Shown one piece after another: positions 1 through 5,688 of a DNA stretch of 5,937 bases. Numbering within the stretch: position 1 is the stretch's first letter; every line of letters begins with the position of its first letter. The stretch covers positions 1 through 5,937 of the forward strand of contig LJUF01000238.1 of the NCBI GenBank assembly GCA_001303665.1, given 5' to 3'. This DNA is from Phycisphaerae bacterium SM23_33 (lineage in GTDB: Bacteria; Planctomycetota; Phycisphaerae; SM23-33). The position numbers were made by a program, and so were the translations under genes. The notes beneath the pieces are model-generated. The model worked only from the letters and a program-made list of their open reading frames with translations. It was not told where the DNA came from and made no database searches.

Positions 1-2636
1 CGAACCCCGGCACGGAGGGCGCGCCGTTCGCCACCCTCACGCGCGCCCGCGAGGCCGTCCGCGGGCTGAGAGCCGGCGGACGCCCGCCGGGGCCCGTCAC
101 CGTCTTCGTGCGGGAGGGCGTCTACCACTTGGCCGAAACCCTGACGCTGACTGCCGAGGATTCCGGCACGTCGGACGCGCCCGTCATTTACCGCGCCTAT
201 CCGGGGGAGACGGTCGAGCTGCTGGGCGGCCGGCCCATCAAGGGATTCGTCCCGCACGACGGGGACGTGCTGAAGGCCGACGTCGGCGCGCAGGGCTTCG
301 ATGGCGTGCATTTCCGCCAGCTCTTCTTCGACGGCCGCCGCATGGAGCCCGCCCGCTATCCCAACCGCAACCCCGATGACCCGCACGGCGGCGCCTGGGC
401 CTACGTGGACGGCGAGCGCATCGGCATGTACGCGGTCTCCCCCGGCGCGGAGGACGCCGAGGGGGACTTCTGGCAGAAGAACGTCCCGGAGCTGAAGCGC
501 TCCTTCCGCGTGAGGCTGGGGGACGCGCGCCCATGGAGTCGGCCCGAGGAAGGAGAGGTTTCCATCTTCCCGCGCTTCAACTGGTCCCACCACGTGCTCC
601 CCATCGAGGGCTTCGACCCCGCCACGCGGACGATGCGGGTGGGCGAGGGCGTCTTCTGGGAGATACGGCCGGGCGACCGCTACGCCGTGCGCGGCCTGCG
701 CGAGGAGCTGGATGCGCCCGGCGAGTGGTTCCTGGACCGCGAGGCGCGCACGCTCTACTTCTACCCCCCCGAACCGTTGAACGACCACCCCGTCTACGCG
801 CCCGTTCTGCCCCACGTCGTCTACCTGAACGGCTGCTCGAACGTGACCGTGCGCGGCTTCACCATCGCGTGCAGCGCCGAACGCGCCGTCTTCGTGAACG
901 AGGCCACCGACTGCCTGGTCGCCGGCAACACGATCCGCAACTCGGGCGGGCACTGGTGGTGGGGGGGCGTCACCGTCCGCGGCGGCAGCGGCAACGGCAT
1001 CGTGGGCAACGACATCCACGACATCGCCACCAACGGCGTCCACCTGTCCGGCGGCGACCTGGAGGCCCTGACGCCCGGCGGCAACTACGTCCGCAACAAC
1101 TACATCCACCACGTCGGCTGCGTCCACCGCTACAGCAGCGCCATCCGCTTCTACGGCGTCGGCAACAGCGCCACGCGCAACCTGATCCACGACGTGCCCG
1201 GCGCCGGCGTCGTCCTACAGGGCGCGCAGCACACCCTTGCCGGCAACCACATCCGACACGTATGCCTGGAGGCCGAGGACACCGGCGGCATCAGCGCCAG
1301 CGCCATCGACTGGCTCTCGTGCCACGGGACGGTCGTGCAGCACAACTTCGTCCACGACGTCCTCGGCTACGGCTACGACACGTCGAAGGGCGAGTGGGTC
1401 TCGCCGTACTTCACGTGGGCCCTCTACCCGGACTGGGCGGCCAGCGGCATGCGCATCACGGGCAACATCCTGGCACGCGCCCCGCGCGGCGGCCTCCACC
1501 TGCATAGCGGCCGCGACAACCTGGTGGAGGGCAATGTCATCGTCGACTGCGGCGGCAACCAGATCGAGTGCAACGGCTGGACGACCACCACCGGCTTCTG
1601 GGCCACGAAGGTGGACGAGTGGGTCGGGAAGTACGAAGTCGCCCGTCGGCACGAGGCCTGGCGCGAAGAGCCTACGATGAAGGACCCCCGCTCCGTCATC
1701 CTGCCGGACGGCCACGTCATGCATGGCAACAGGTTCCGCGGCAACATCCTCCGCTACGACGACCCGCACGCCGCTGCTTTCCGCTTCCACGATGTGCCGC
1801 TGGACCGCAACCCCTCCGACCACAACCTGATCTACGCCTGCGGCCGACCGGTCCGCACGGGCCGGTCCGTCCTGCTGAGCGAACACGGGCCCAACCTTCT
1901 GCAGAACTCGGGCACCGAGGAAGGCCCCGTCGGCGCTTGGCCCACGGGCTGGGGCTGGCACGGCAACCCCGGCGAGCAGACGCGCGTCCACGTTGCCGAG
2001 GAGGGTGCCCACACCGGCGCCCGATGCTTGCTGACCGACCCCGGCCCGCCGGAGACCGTGGCTGGCGCGACCGAGCCCCTCTACGTTGCCCCCGGCTGGG
2101 TACCGTTCGAGCCGGGGAGCACCTACCGCTTCTCCGCCTGGGTCCGCAGCGAGCGCCCGTCCGCCAACCTAGCGCTGAGCGTCTACTCATGGAAGAAGGA
2201 AGCGCATCACTGGCAGGTCACGGAGAGCGTCAGCGTCACGGACGAATGGCGGCAGGTCGAGACCGTGGTGCGCGTGCCGACGGCCGACGACCCCGCCTAC
2301 CGGCCCACGATGGCGAGGCTCTGGGTGCGGCTGGACCTGCCGACCGACGCCGGTAGGTTCTGGGTGGACGACGTGAGCCTGCGCGAGGCGGACCTGAGCG
2401 ACGAGTGGACGGGATGGCGGCTCCTGGGACAGGACGCGAACTCTGTCGTGGCCGACCCGCTCTTCGTCGATCCGGCCGGGGACGACTACCGGCTAAGGCC
2501 CGAGTCGCCCGCCTTCGACCTGGGCTTCGAGCCCATCCCGGTCGATGAGATCGGTCCCTACGCGGACGACTTGCGGGCCACTTGGCCCATCCTCGAGGCG
2601 CCGGGCGCCCGGGAGCAACTGACGCGCCGGTGGTAG
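1..2636 (+). CDS. Right-handed parallel beta-helix protein with inserted carbohydrate-binding-like domain (5' end off the window)
   Basis: The frame is open from base 3 (877 codons to the TAG at 2634-2636). The residues before the GTG at 108 read like the usual family N-terminus (P-F-A-T-L-T-R-A-R-E-A-V, then V-T-V-F-V-R-E-G-V-Y), so that GTG is internal and the true start and any signal peptide lie left of the window. Domain order: N-terminal G-x-Y-x-L-x-E-T-L-T-L segment (about 108-240); an inserted beta-rich stretch ending in W-F-L-D-R-E-A-R-T-L-Y-F-Y (about 720-765); parallel beta-helix repeats of the V-x-G-N-x-I-x-x type (about 810-1600); a CBM4/9-like jelly roll beginning N-L-L-Q-N-S-G and ending F-W-V-D-D-V-S-L (about 1890-2385); and a C-terminal D-P-L-F-V-D-P / Y-R-L-R-P-E-S-P-A block (2454-2537). 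Such proteins are typically secreted polysaccharide lyases, epimerases or glycan-binding proteins. Exact activity and substrate cannot be read from the sequence. It is convergent with the RHS locus and probably functionally unrelated to it. Confidence 0.93.
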   Translation, partial: NPGTEGAPFATLTRAREAVRGLRAGGRPPGPVTVFVREGVYHLAETLTLTAEDSGTSDAPVIYRAYPGETVELLGGRPIKGFVPHDGDVLKADVGAQGFDGVHFRQLFFDGRRMEPARYPNRNPDDPHGGAWAYVDGERIGMYAVSPGAEDAEGDFWQKNVPELKRSFRVRLGDARPWSRPEEGEVSIFPRFNWSHHVLPIEGFDPATRTMRVGEGVFWEIRPGDRYAVRGLREELDAPGEWFLDREARTLYFYPPEPLNDHPVYAPVLPHVVYLNGCSNVTVRGFTIACSAERAVFVNEATDCLVAGNTIRNSGGHWWWGGVTVRGGSGNGIVGNDIHDIATNGVHLSGGDLEALTPGGNYVRNNYIHHVGCVHRYSSAIRFYGVGNSATRNLIHDVPGAGVVLQGAQHTLAGNHIRHVCLEAEDTGGISASAIDWLSCHGTVVQHNFVHDVLGYGYDTSKGEWVSPYFTWALYPDWAASGMRITGNILARAPRGGLHLHSGRDNLVEGNVIVDCGGNQIECNGWTTTTGFWATKVDEWVGKYEVARRHEAWREEPTMKDPRSVILPDGHVMHGNRFRGNILRYDDPHAAAFRFHDVPLDRNPSDHNLIYACGRPVRTGRSVLLSEHGPNLLQNSGTEEGPVGAWPTGWGWHGNPGEQTRVHVAEEGAHTGARCLLTDPGPPETVAGATEPLYVAPGWVPFEPGSTYRFSAWVRSERPSANLALSVYSWKKEAHHWQVTESVSVTDEWRQVETVVRVPTADDPAYRPTMARLWVRLDLPTDAGRFWVDDVSLREADLSDEWTGWRLLGQDANSVVADPLFVDPAGDDYRLRPESPAFDLGFEPIPVDEIGPYADDLRATWPILEAPGAREQLTRRW

Positions 2637-2671
2637 CCCTCTATCTGTCTGGGAGTGCATCGGCAATGCCG

Positions 2672-2706
2672 GCGCGGGTCCGTGCAATGCCCGCAGGGAC
2701 CCGTGC
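2672..2706. terminator. Inverted repeat downstream of the beta-helix gene
   Basis: GCGCGGGTCC (2672-2681) pairs with GGACCCGTGC (2697-2706) over 10 bp with one G-T pair, leaving a 15-nt loop. It lies 36 nt past the beta-helix stop, in the convergent spacer. No T-run follows on either strand, so it is a candidate RNA hairpin at the 3' end rather than a classical intrinsic terminator. Confidence 0.35.
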
Positions 2707-2786
2707 GTGTCAGCGCACAGACCCCTTGGACTCCCAGCGGCCTGGCACAAAGCTCTTCCTGTCGTAGACTTGGCAGCCTCAAAGGG

Positions 2787-2806
2787 ATGGACGCCGGCGC
2801 GTCCAT
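2787..2806. terminator. Perfect 8-bp hairpin just past the ankyrin gene
   Basis: ATGGACGC (2787-2794) and GCGTCCAT (2799-2806) are perfect inverted complements around the 4-nt loop CGGC. On the - strand the hairpin sits 35 nt beyond the ankyrin stop and is followed by CCCTTT, a very weak T-tract. It may end the RHS-locus transcript. The rest of the 2637-2841 spacer shows no convincing gene on either strand. Confidence 0.4.
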
Positions 2807-2841
2807 GCGCGACTCCTGCGGCGGAGGGGCTCCCGTCCCTG

Positions 2842-3300
2842 CTAATCCGCCCCGTACCCGCGCAGCAGTCCCGTGACCTCCTCGTGACCCTCCTCTTCCG
2901 CCAGATCGAGGGGCGTCCGTCCGTCCTGGTCCTTTGCCGAAAGGTCCGCACCGCTCTTCAGAAGTGCTGCGACAATGTGGCGGTCGCCGCCGAATGCGGC
3001 GTGGTGAAGACACGTCAGTCCACGCCAGCCTCTGACGTCGATCTCAGCGCCAGACACCAACAAGGCCTCCGCTGCTGCTCGTTGGCCCATCCGTGACGCG
3101 TTCATCAGAGGAGTCAGATTGTGGGCATCTCGAACGTTCGGGTCGGCCCCATGTGAGAGAAGAGCGTTCACGATGGACGAGACCTGGATGCTCCAGTCTC
3201 GGCCCAGAGCGCTACCGGCCGCAGGGCCGTCGACGCTTGAGGCCCTCCCGGCCCGGTATTCCTCGACCGCCCGCCTCAACGTACCGTGCCGAGAGGACAA
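2842..3300 (-). CDS. Small ankyrin-repeat protein, candidate immunity/accessory protein
   Basis: The 152-aa reading has a partial first repeat (L-L-S-H-G-A-D-P-N-V-R-D) followed by three ankyrin units. These are marked by N-L-T-P-L-M, G-L-T-C-L-H-H-A-A-F and G-R-T-P-L-D-L-A, with the recurrent A-L-L-x-S-G-A-x-x helix-loop; the last unit runs to the TAG at 2842. Ankyrin repeats mediate protein-protein contacts, and the lack of a membrane segment or signal suggests a cytoplasmic protein. Small ankyrin proteins occur as immunity or accessory genes in polymorphic toxin loci, and this one follows an RHS tip and a membrane protein on the same strand, so that role is plausible but inferred. The start is uncertain. 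The frame contains only TTG starts at 3300 and 3279 and a GTG at 3171 (which would keep just the repeats), with no ATG before the repeats. A well-formed ribosome site and ATG at 3323 are in another frame, so the 5' end may carry an indel. Confidence 0.8.
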   Translation of the reverse strand: MSSRHGTLRRAVEEYRAGRASSVDGPAAGSALGRDWSIQVSSIVNALLSHGADPNVRDAHNLTPLMNASRMGQRAAAEALLVSGAEIDVRGWRGLTCLHHAAFGGDRHIVAALLKSGADLSAKDQDGRTPLDLAEEEGHEEVTGLLRGYGAD

Positions 3301-3320
3301 AGGTCCCCAGAGACCCCAGC

Positions 3321-3335
3321 CATGGGCTTCCTCCC
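3321..3335 (-). promoter_or_regulatory. Strong ribosome binding site and ATG, out of frame with the ankyrin gene
   Basis: On the - strand GGGAGG (3335-3330) lies 6 nt before an ATG (3323-3321). That ATG opens only a 15-codon frame (M-A-G-V-S-G-D-L-C...) ending in TGA. The ankyrin frame is offset by -1. It is the best start signal in the area, so it either once served the ankyrin gene before an indel or is coincidental. Confidence 0.45.
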
Positions 3336-3380
3336 GACGCTGTCTCGCAGACGCGTTGAACCGGCCAACGGGCCGTCCAC

Positions 3381-3779
3381 TTACCAGAACTCCACGTCCC
3401 GAGGTGCGCCCACGGTTACGCGCAGAACAGACGTCCGTGGCATCGCTGTTGTGAGGTACCCGCCCGTCCGTGCGACCTCTTCACCCGATGGGAGCCTGTA
3501 GGATACGGTTACGCTCGTATCGCCACTCACCCTGACTCGTCCTCGCCAGGTGGCCCCGGGATAGAGTGCACCGACAATGCGTCCGCCTCCCCTGTACGTG
3601 ATGATCACCTCCTCCAGCTCGACGTTGGAGTCGTTCACCACCTCGACAGCCGGCCCCCACATATACCAACAAGCCCAGAGGCCTAGTGCCAGGACCAGGA
3701 ACAGAATCCCAACGATGGCCGCGATGACCGCCAAGGTCGCTCTCCTGTGGCGGAACCGCAACAACGCCATGGACTTCAC
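3381..3779 (-). CDS. 132-aa single-pass membrane protein, candidate immunity protein of the adjacent RHS tip
   Basis: A basic N-terminus (R8-F-R-H-R-R13) precedes one hydrophobic segment at about residues 16-40 (rich in A, I, L, V, ending W-A-C-W-Y-M-W). A roughly 90-residue beta-rich domain follows (E-V-V-N-D-S-N-V-E-L-E-E-V, then G-A-L-Y-P-G-A-T-W). By the positive-inside rule the soluble domain should be outside the inner membrane. Its GTG start (3779-3777) overlaps the stop of the upstream RHS tip as GTGA, a 4-nt overlap typical of translational coupling. An in-frame ATG lies three codons further on (3770). Small membrane proteins coupled directly behind an RHS tip are usually immunity proteins; I infer that role here. 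No named family is certain. The TAA is at 3383-3381, and an 80-nt gap separates it from the ankyrin reading. Confidence 0.85.
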   Translation of the reverse strand: MKSMALLRFRHRRATLAVIAAIVGILFLVLALGLWACWYMWGPAVEVVNDSNVELEEVIITYRGGGRIVGALYPGATWRGRVRVSGDTSVTVSYRLPSGEEVARTGGYLTTAMPRTSVLRVTVGAPRDVEFW

Positions 3780-4327
3780 CCCCGCTGTCGGTCTAAGGGA
3801 AGTACCCTGAGACGGCCGTGCCGTAACGCTTTCTTACACTCCTCGTCACAGTCAGCACACTCGTCCCTTCCTATCTCCCTGCCCACCCTGTTGTTATGTC
3901 GGTCCATCTCCTGCTCGTCGGACGGGTTGTCGCCGTAGTCCTCATGAATGTCTCCTACCTCCGCGGCCTCTCTAGGTCCTATCCTCTGCGCCATCCTGCA
4001 TGACCAGTAACAGTGCCGGAACGCGTCTGCCGGACCGTTGTGGATGCCGCCAAGCCCGCTGGAGTCAGTCGCTTGATTTGCCTCGTTTCTGAGTCTGAAC
4101 GCTCGCCACGCGTCTATCGGATCGACGGCCTTAGTAGCGGCCCAGCCTTCTGCAAAGGAACGCTTGCCGGGGTAGTCGCCGCCATAGTACTCGTAGTCGG
4201 TATCGATGTCTCCCTCGCCGTCACGCGCCGGGCGTCGTCGCAGGTGTAGGTCACCGTCCAGCCGCGCTGGTCGGTGCGCGTATTCACCGTCCCGTCGTCG
4301 TTGTAGGCGACCGTCACGTCCCCCGAG
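3776..4327 (-). CDS. RHS C-terminal tip with DUF6973-like domain (no start codon of its own)
   Basis: This frame is open from 4327 to the TGA at 3778-3776. From about 4225 on it reads as a coherent module: D-G-E-G-D-I-D-T-D-Y-E-Y-Y, then A-W-R-A-F-R-L-R-N-E-A, S-G-L-G-G-I-H-N-G-P-A-D-A-F-R-H-C-Y-W-S-C (about 4066-3998), I-H-E-D, and M-D-R-H-N-N-R-V-G-R-E-I (about 3895-3858), ending with a Cys cluster (C-A-D-C-D-E-E-C). The D-A-F-R-H / H-E / M-D-x-H-N-N signature matches the domain I know as DUF6973, common at the ends of RHS and wall-associated proteins. Its activity is not established; the conserved His and Asp residues suggest a catalytic or metal site. No ATG, GTG or TTG exists in this frame before the ATG at 3994, inside the domain. 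The tip is therefore only meaningful as a fusion to the RHS fragment upstream, from which it is offset by -1. It overlaps the 132-aa membrane gene by GTGA. Confidence 0.8.
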   Translation of the reverse strand, partial: LGGRDGRLQRRRDGEYAHRPARLDGDLHLRRRPARDGEGDIDTDYEYYGGDYPGKRSFAEGWAATKAVDPIDAWRAFRLRNEANQATDSSGLGGIHNGPADAFRHCYWSCRMAQRIGPREAAEVGDIHEDYGDNPSDEQEMDRHNNRVGREIGRDECADCDEECKKALRHGRLRVLPLDRQRG

Positions 4328-4557
4328 TCAGGATACGTCGTCTTCGTCACGGCGCCGGGGTGCTTTGCCGCCCCGTAGTAGTACTCCGTGTCCTGGTGGG
4401 TCTGAGAGTCCTCCCAGGCCTCGATCACGTCGTAGTAGACCTCGCCCGTGCCGTCCCACTGATCGTACTTCCACGTGACCTTGATGCCGAGCCCGCCCTG
4501 CGCGGCGTCCTGGATCTCCTCGGTCGGACACCTCCCCTGCGGCAGGATGGCCCCCCG
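4114..4557 (-). pseudogene. Orphan RHS/YD-repeat fragment
   Basis: The frame is open from just after a TGA (4560-4558) to a TGA at 4114-4116. It begins without a start signal and carries recognisable RHS text: E-E-I-Q-D, V-T-W-K-Y-D-Q-W-D-G-T-G-E, Y-Y-Y-G-A-A, the YD repeat V-T-K-T-T-Y-P-D-S-G-D-V, A-Y-N-D-D-G-T-V-N-T-R-T-D-Q-R-G-W, and T-Y-T-C-D-D-A-R-R-V (to about 4230). After that the frame yields low-complexity Thr/Ala/Ser text, while the sensible tip continues in the neighbouring frame. YD repeats build the shell that encapsulates RHS toxin tips. Here only about 110 residues remain, far below the thousand-plus of a full protein, so this is a displaced orphan module or a remnant. The internal GTG at 4428 has no evident ribosome site. 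GC in sampled 60-base blocks is 67-68%, above the 57-63% sampled in the attached tip. Confidence 0.8.
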
Positions 4558-4561
4558 TCAC

Positions 4562-5086
4562 CTACGGTACGGCCCAGACTCTCTTGCCATCCTCATCCCG
4601 CAGTCGCATCGTGCTCCCTTCCTGCCGCACGGTTAGCTCAACCCGTGTCTCGCCTACATCGTCCAGCAGGTGCAGGAACGACTGTCCCTCGAAAAGCCCG
4701 CACTGGACGCGCGGTATCCCCTGCTCACTCAGGAGCGTCACATGCGGCTCACCACCGGCCCCGAGCCCTACGAGGAGGCGGGCTTTGCCCTCTTCGCCCA
4801 TAATCCTGAGGCCAGCCCCGCCCAGAGGCGTCGTCGCAACGGGGCCTAGACTGATCGCCTCGGCGCCTTCCGGGGACAAGAAGGTCAGAGAGCCAGCGGA
4901 CAGAACGACCCTCACCCGCCCCGCCTTGTCTGTGACAGCAACTGAGCTGGCGGTAAGCTCTTGGGTGCTCCCATCAGTCAGCGCAGCGCTTGGCCGTTCG
5001 GGTGAACTGAGCATCGCGATGCCGACCAGTGCGCCAAGCGCAACGACAAGGCAAATCGGCCTAGCCCTGCTCTGAGAAACCGCCAT
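4562..5086 (-). CDS. 174-aa membrane-anchored or secreted beta-repeat protein of unknown function
   Basis: The ATG at 5086-5084 is preceded by GGAGGAG with good spacing, the best start signal in the locus. Residues 11-26 form a hydrophobic segment after S-R-A-R-P, either a signal anchor or a signal peptide with a possible cut near P-S-A-A. The remainder comprises about six short beta units of the pattern (hydrophobic)-x-(hydrophobic)-x-D-x-x-G-K-x-R-x-x-L. Examples are V-A-V-T-D-K-A-G-R-V-R, L-R-I-M-G-E-E-G-K-A-R, L-H-L-L-D-D-V-G-E-T-R and M-R-L-R-D-E-D-G-K-R. I recognise this as a repeat style seen in planctomycete-type hypothetical proteins, without a known function. It lies 83 nt after the first RHS tip and ends 4 nt before the orphan RHS frame opens, so it occupies the position of an immunity gene; that role is inference only. 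Confidence 0.85.
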   Translation of the reverse strand: MAVSQSRARPICLVVALGALVGIAMLSSPERPSAALTDGSTQELTASSVAVTDKAGRVRVVLSAGSLTFLSPEGAEAISLGPVATTPLGGAGLRIMGEEGKARLLVGLGAGGEPHVTLLSEQGIPRVQCGLFEGQSFLHLLDDVGETRVELTVRQEGSTMRLRDEDGKRVWAVP

Positions 5087-5090
5087 CTGT

Positions 5091-5097
5091 CTCCTCC
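5091..5097 (-). promoter_or_regulatory. Shine-Dalgarno of the 174-aa gene
   Basis: GGAGGAG on the - strand, with the GGAGG core 6 nt before the ATG at 5086. It fixes the start of the 174-aa gene and shows that the gene is translated independently of the RHS reading frame upstream. No convincing -35/-10 pair was found in the 83-nt gap. Confidence 0.7.
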
Positions 5098-5169
5098 GGC
5101 ATTCTCTTCAGGTCCGCGTCACCTCCACATGTCAGCCGGCCGTACAGGACGCCGACCAACGCGTCTGTG

Positions 5170-5688
5170 CTAGCGATTCTTGCACCAAGCCTCGCATATG
5201 GCTACGGCCATACTGCACGCGGCCTCAGCGCCGCCAATGCATATGGCCTTCTCAACTGGATCCTTGATCTGGTCACAAGCTTCCAACGCGATCTCTCGCG
5301 TGCTTTCAGCCTTCCTCACGCACTCGGTCACAGAGCAGTTTCTGTCTGGACCCGGAAGCTGGTAATGACTCCAATACTGCGCATCCCTAAACGTCTGTTG
5401 GCAATCGCCCGGTGAGCCAATCCAACCCCCCGTAAGGCGGCAAAGCAGACTGGACTTGTGCTTCACCGGGGTATAGGACAGTTTGCTGATATCCAGCTCA
5501 TCGCACGTTGGGGACATTGTCCCCCGACTATGGTGCTCGACTGGGACGCAGCTGTAGTAGCACATGCGCGTACACCCGCACTCGCCCACAAGGGCGGACG
5601 ACGTAAGGCTACACTCGTAAATGACGTGGCGGGCTTCCCCGGTTGGGTCACTCCTGGTCGTTGGTCGCTCGCCCACATAACTGTACAA
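5170..5688 (-). CDS. RHS core terminal motif plus Cys-rich variable C-terminal tip
   Basis: The frame (open from 5733, first possible start TTG at 5688) starts with L-Y-S-Y-V-G-E-R-P-T-T-R-S-D-P-T-G-E, the canonical final motif of an RHS core. It continues for about 155 residues of unique sequence to the TAG at 5172-5170. The tip is Cys-rich, with 15 Cys in the 172-residue reading. A front cluster (Y-E-C, G-E-C-G-C, M-C-Y-Y-S-C) and a helical tail with C-x(3)-C-type spacing (N-C-S-V-T-E-C, E-A-C, A-I-C, A-A-C, A-I-C-E-A-W-C) suggest disulfide staples or metal binding in an exported effector. I do not recognise a catalytic family. The TTG is almost certainly not a genuine start: the segment belongs to the RHS core ORF, out of frame by a small deletion. 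Sampled GC is 55% (5221-5400), versus 68% in the core. Confidence 0.8.
   Translation of the reverse strand: MYSYVGERPTTRSDPTGEARHVIYECSLTSSALVGECGCTRMCYYSCVPVEHHSRGTMSPTCDELDISKLSYTPVKHKSSLLCRLTGGWIGSPGDCQQTFRDAQYWSHYQLPGPDRNCSVTECVRKAESTREIALEACDQIKDPVEKAICIGGAEAACSMAVAICEAWCKNR

Noticed and set aside
533..2356. Long alternative-frame ORFs on both strands within the beta-helix gene (for example 533-1507 +, 1568-2356 +, 1215-2012 -)
   Set aside because: Their translations are Arg/Pro/Ala-rich low-complexity text, typical shadows in GC-rich DNA, while the main frame has clear domain motifs throughout.
2493..3013. Two - strand ORFs (2493-2951 and 2558-3013) bridging the convergent spacer
   Set aside because: They overlap the ankyrin gene in other frames and the end of the beta-helix gene, show no family motifs, and are Arg/Gly/Pro-rich.
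3093..3454. + strand ORFs opposite the ankyrin and 132-aa genes
   Set aside because: Antisense shadows with no domain signature or ribosome site; the - strand genes explain the region.
4013..4249. + strand 78-aa ORF with a hydrophobic stretch
   Set aside because: Antisense to the DUF6973-like tip, whose motifs are unmistakable; the hydrophobic run is a by-product of the opposite strand.
4320..4324. Run of five G on the - strand at the start of the RHS/tip frame overlap as a possible slippage site
   Set aside because: Shifting here would destroy the downstream YD-repeat text, which stays good in the original frame to about 4230. No X-XXY-YYZ heptamer was seen in either RHS overlap.
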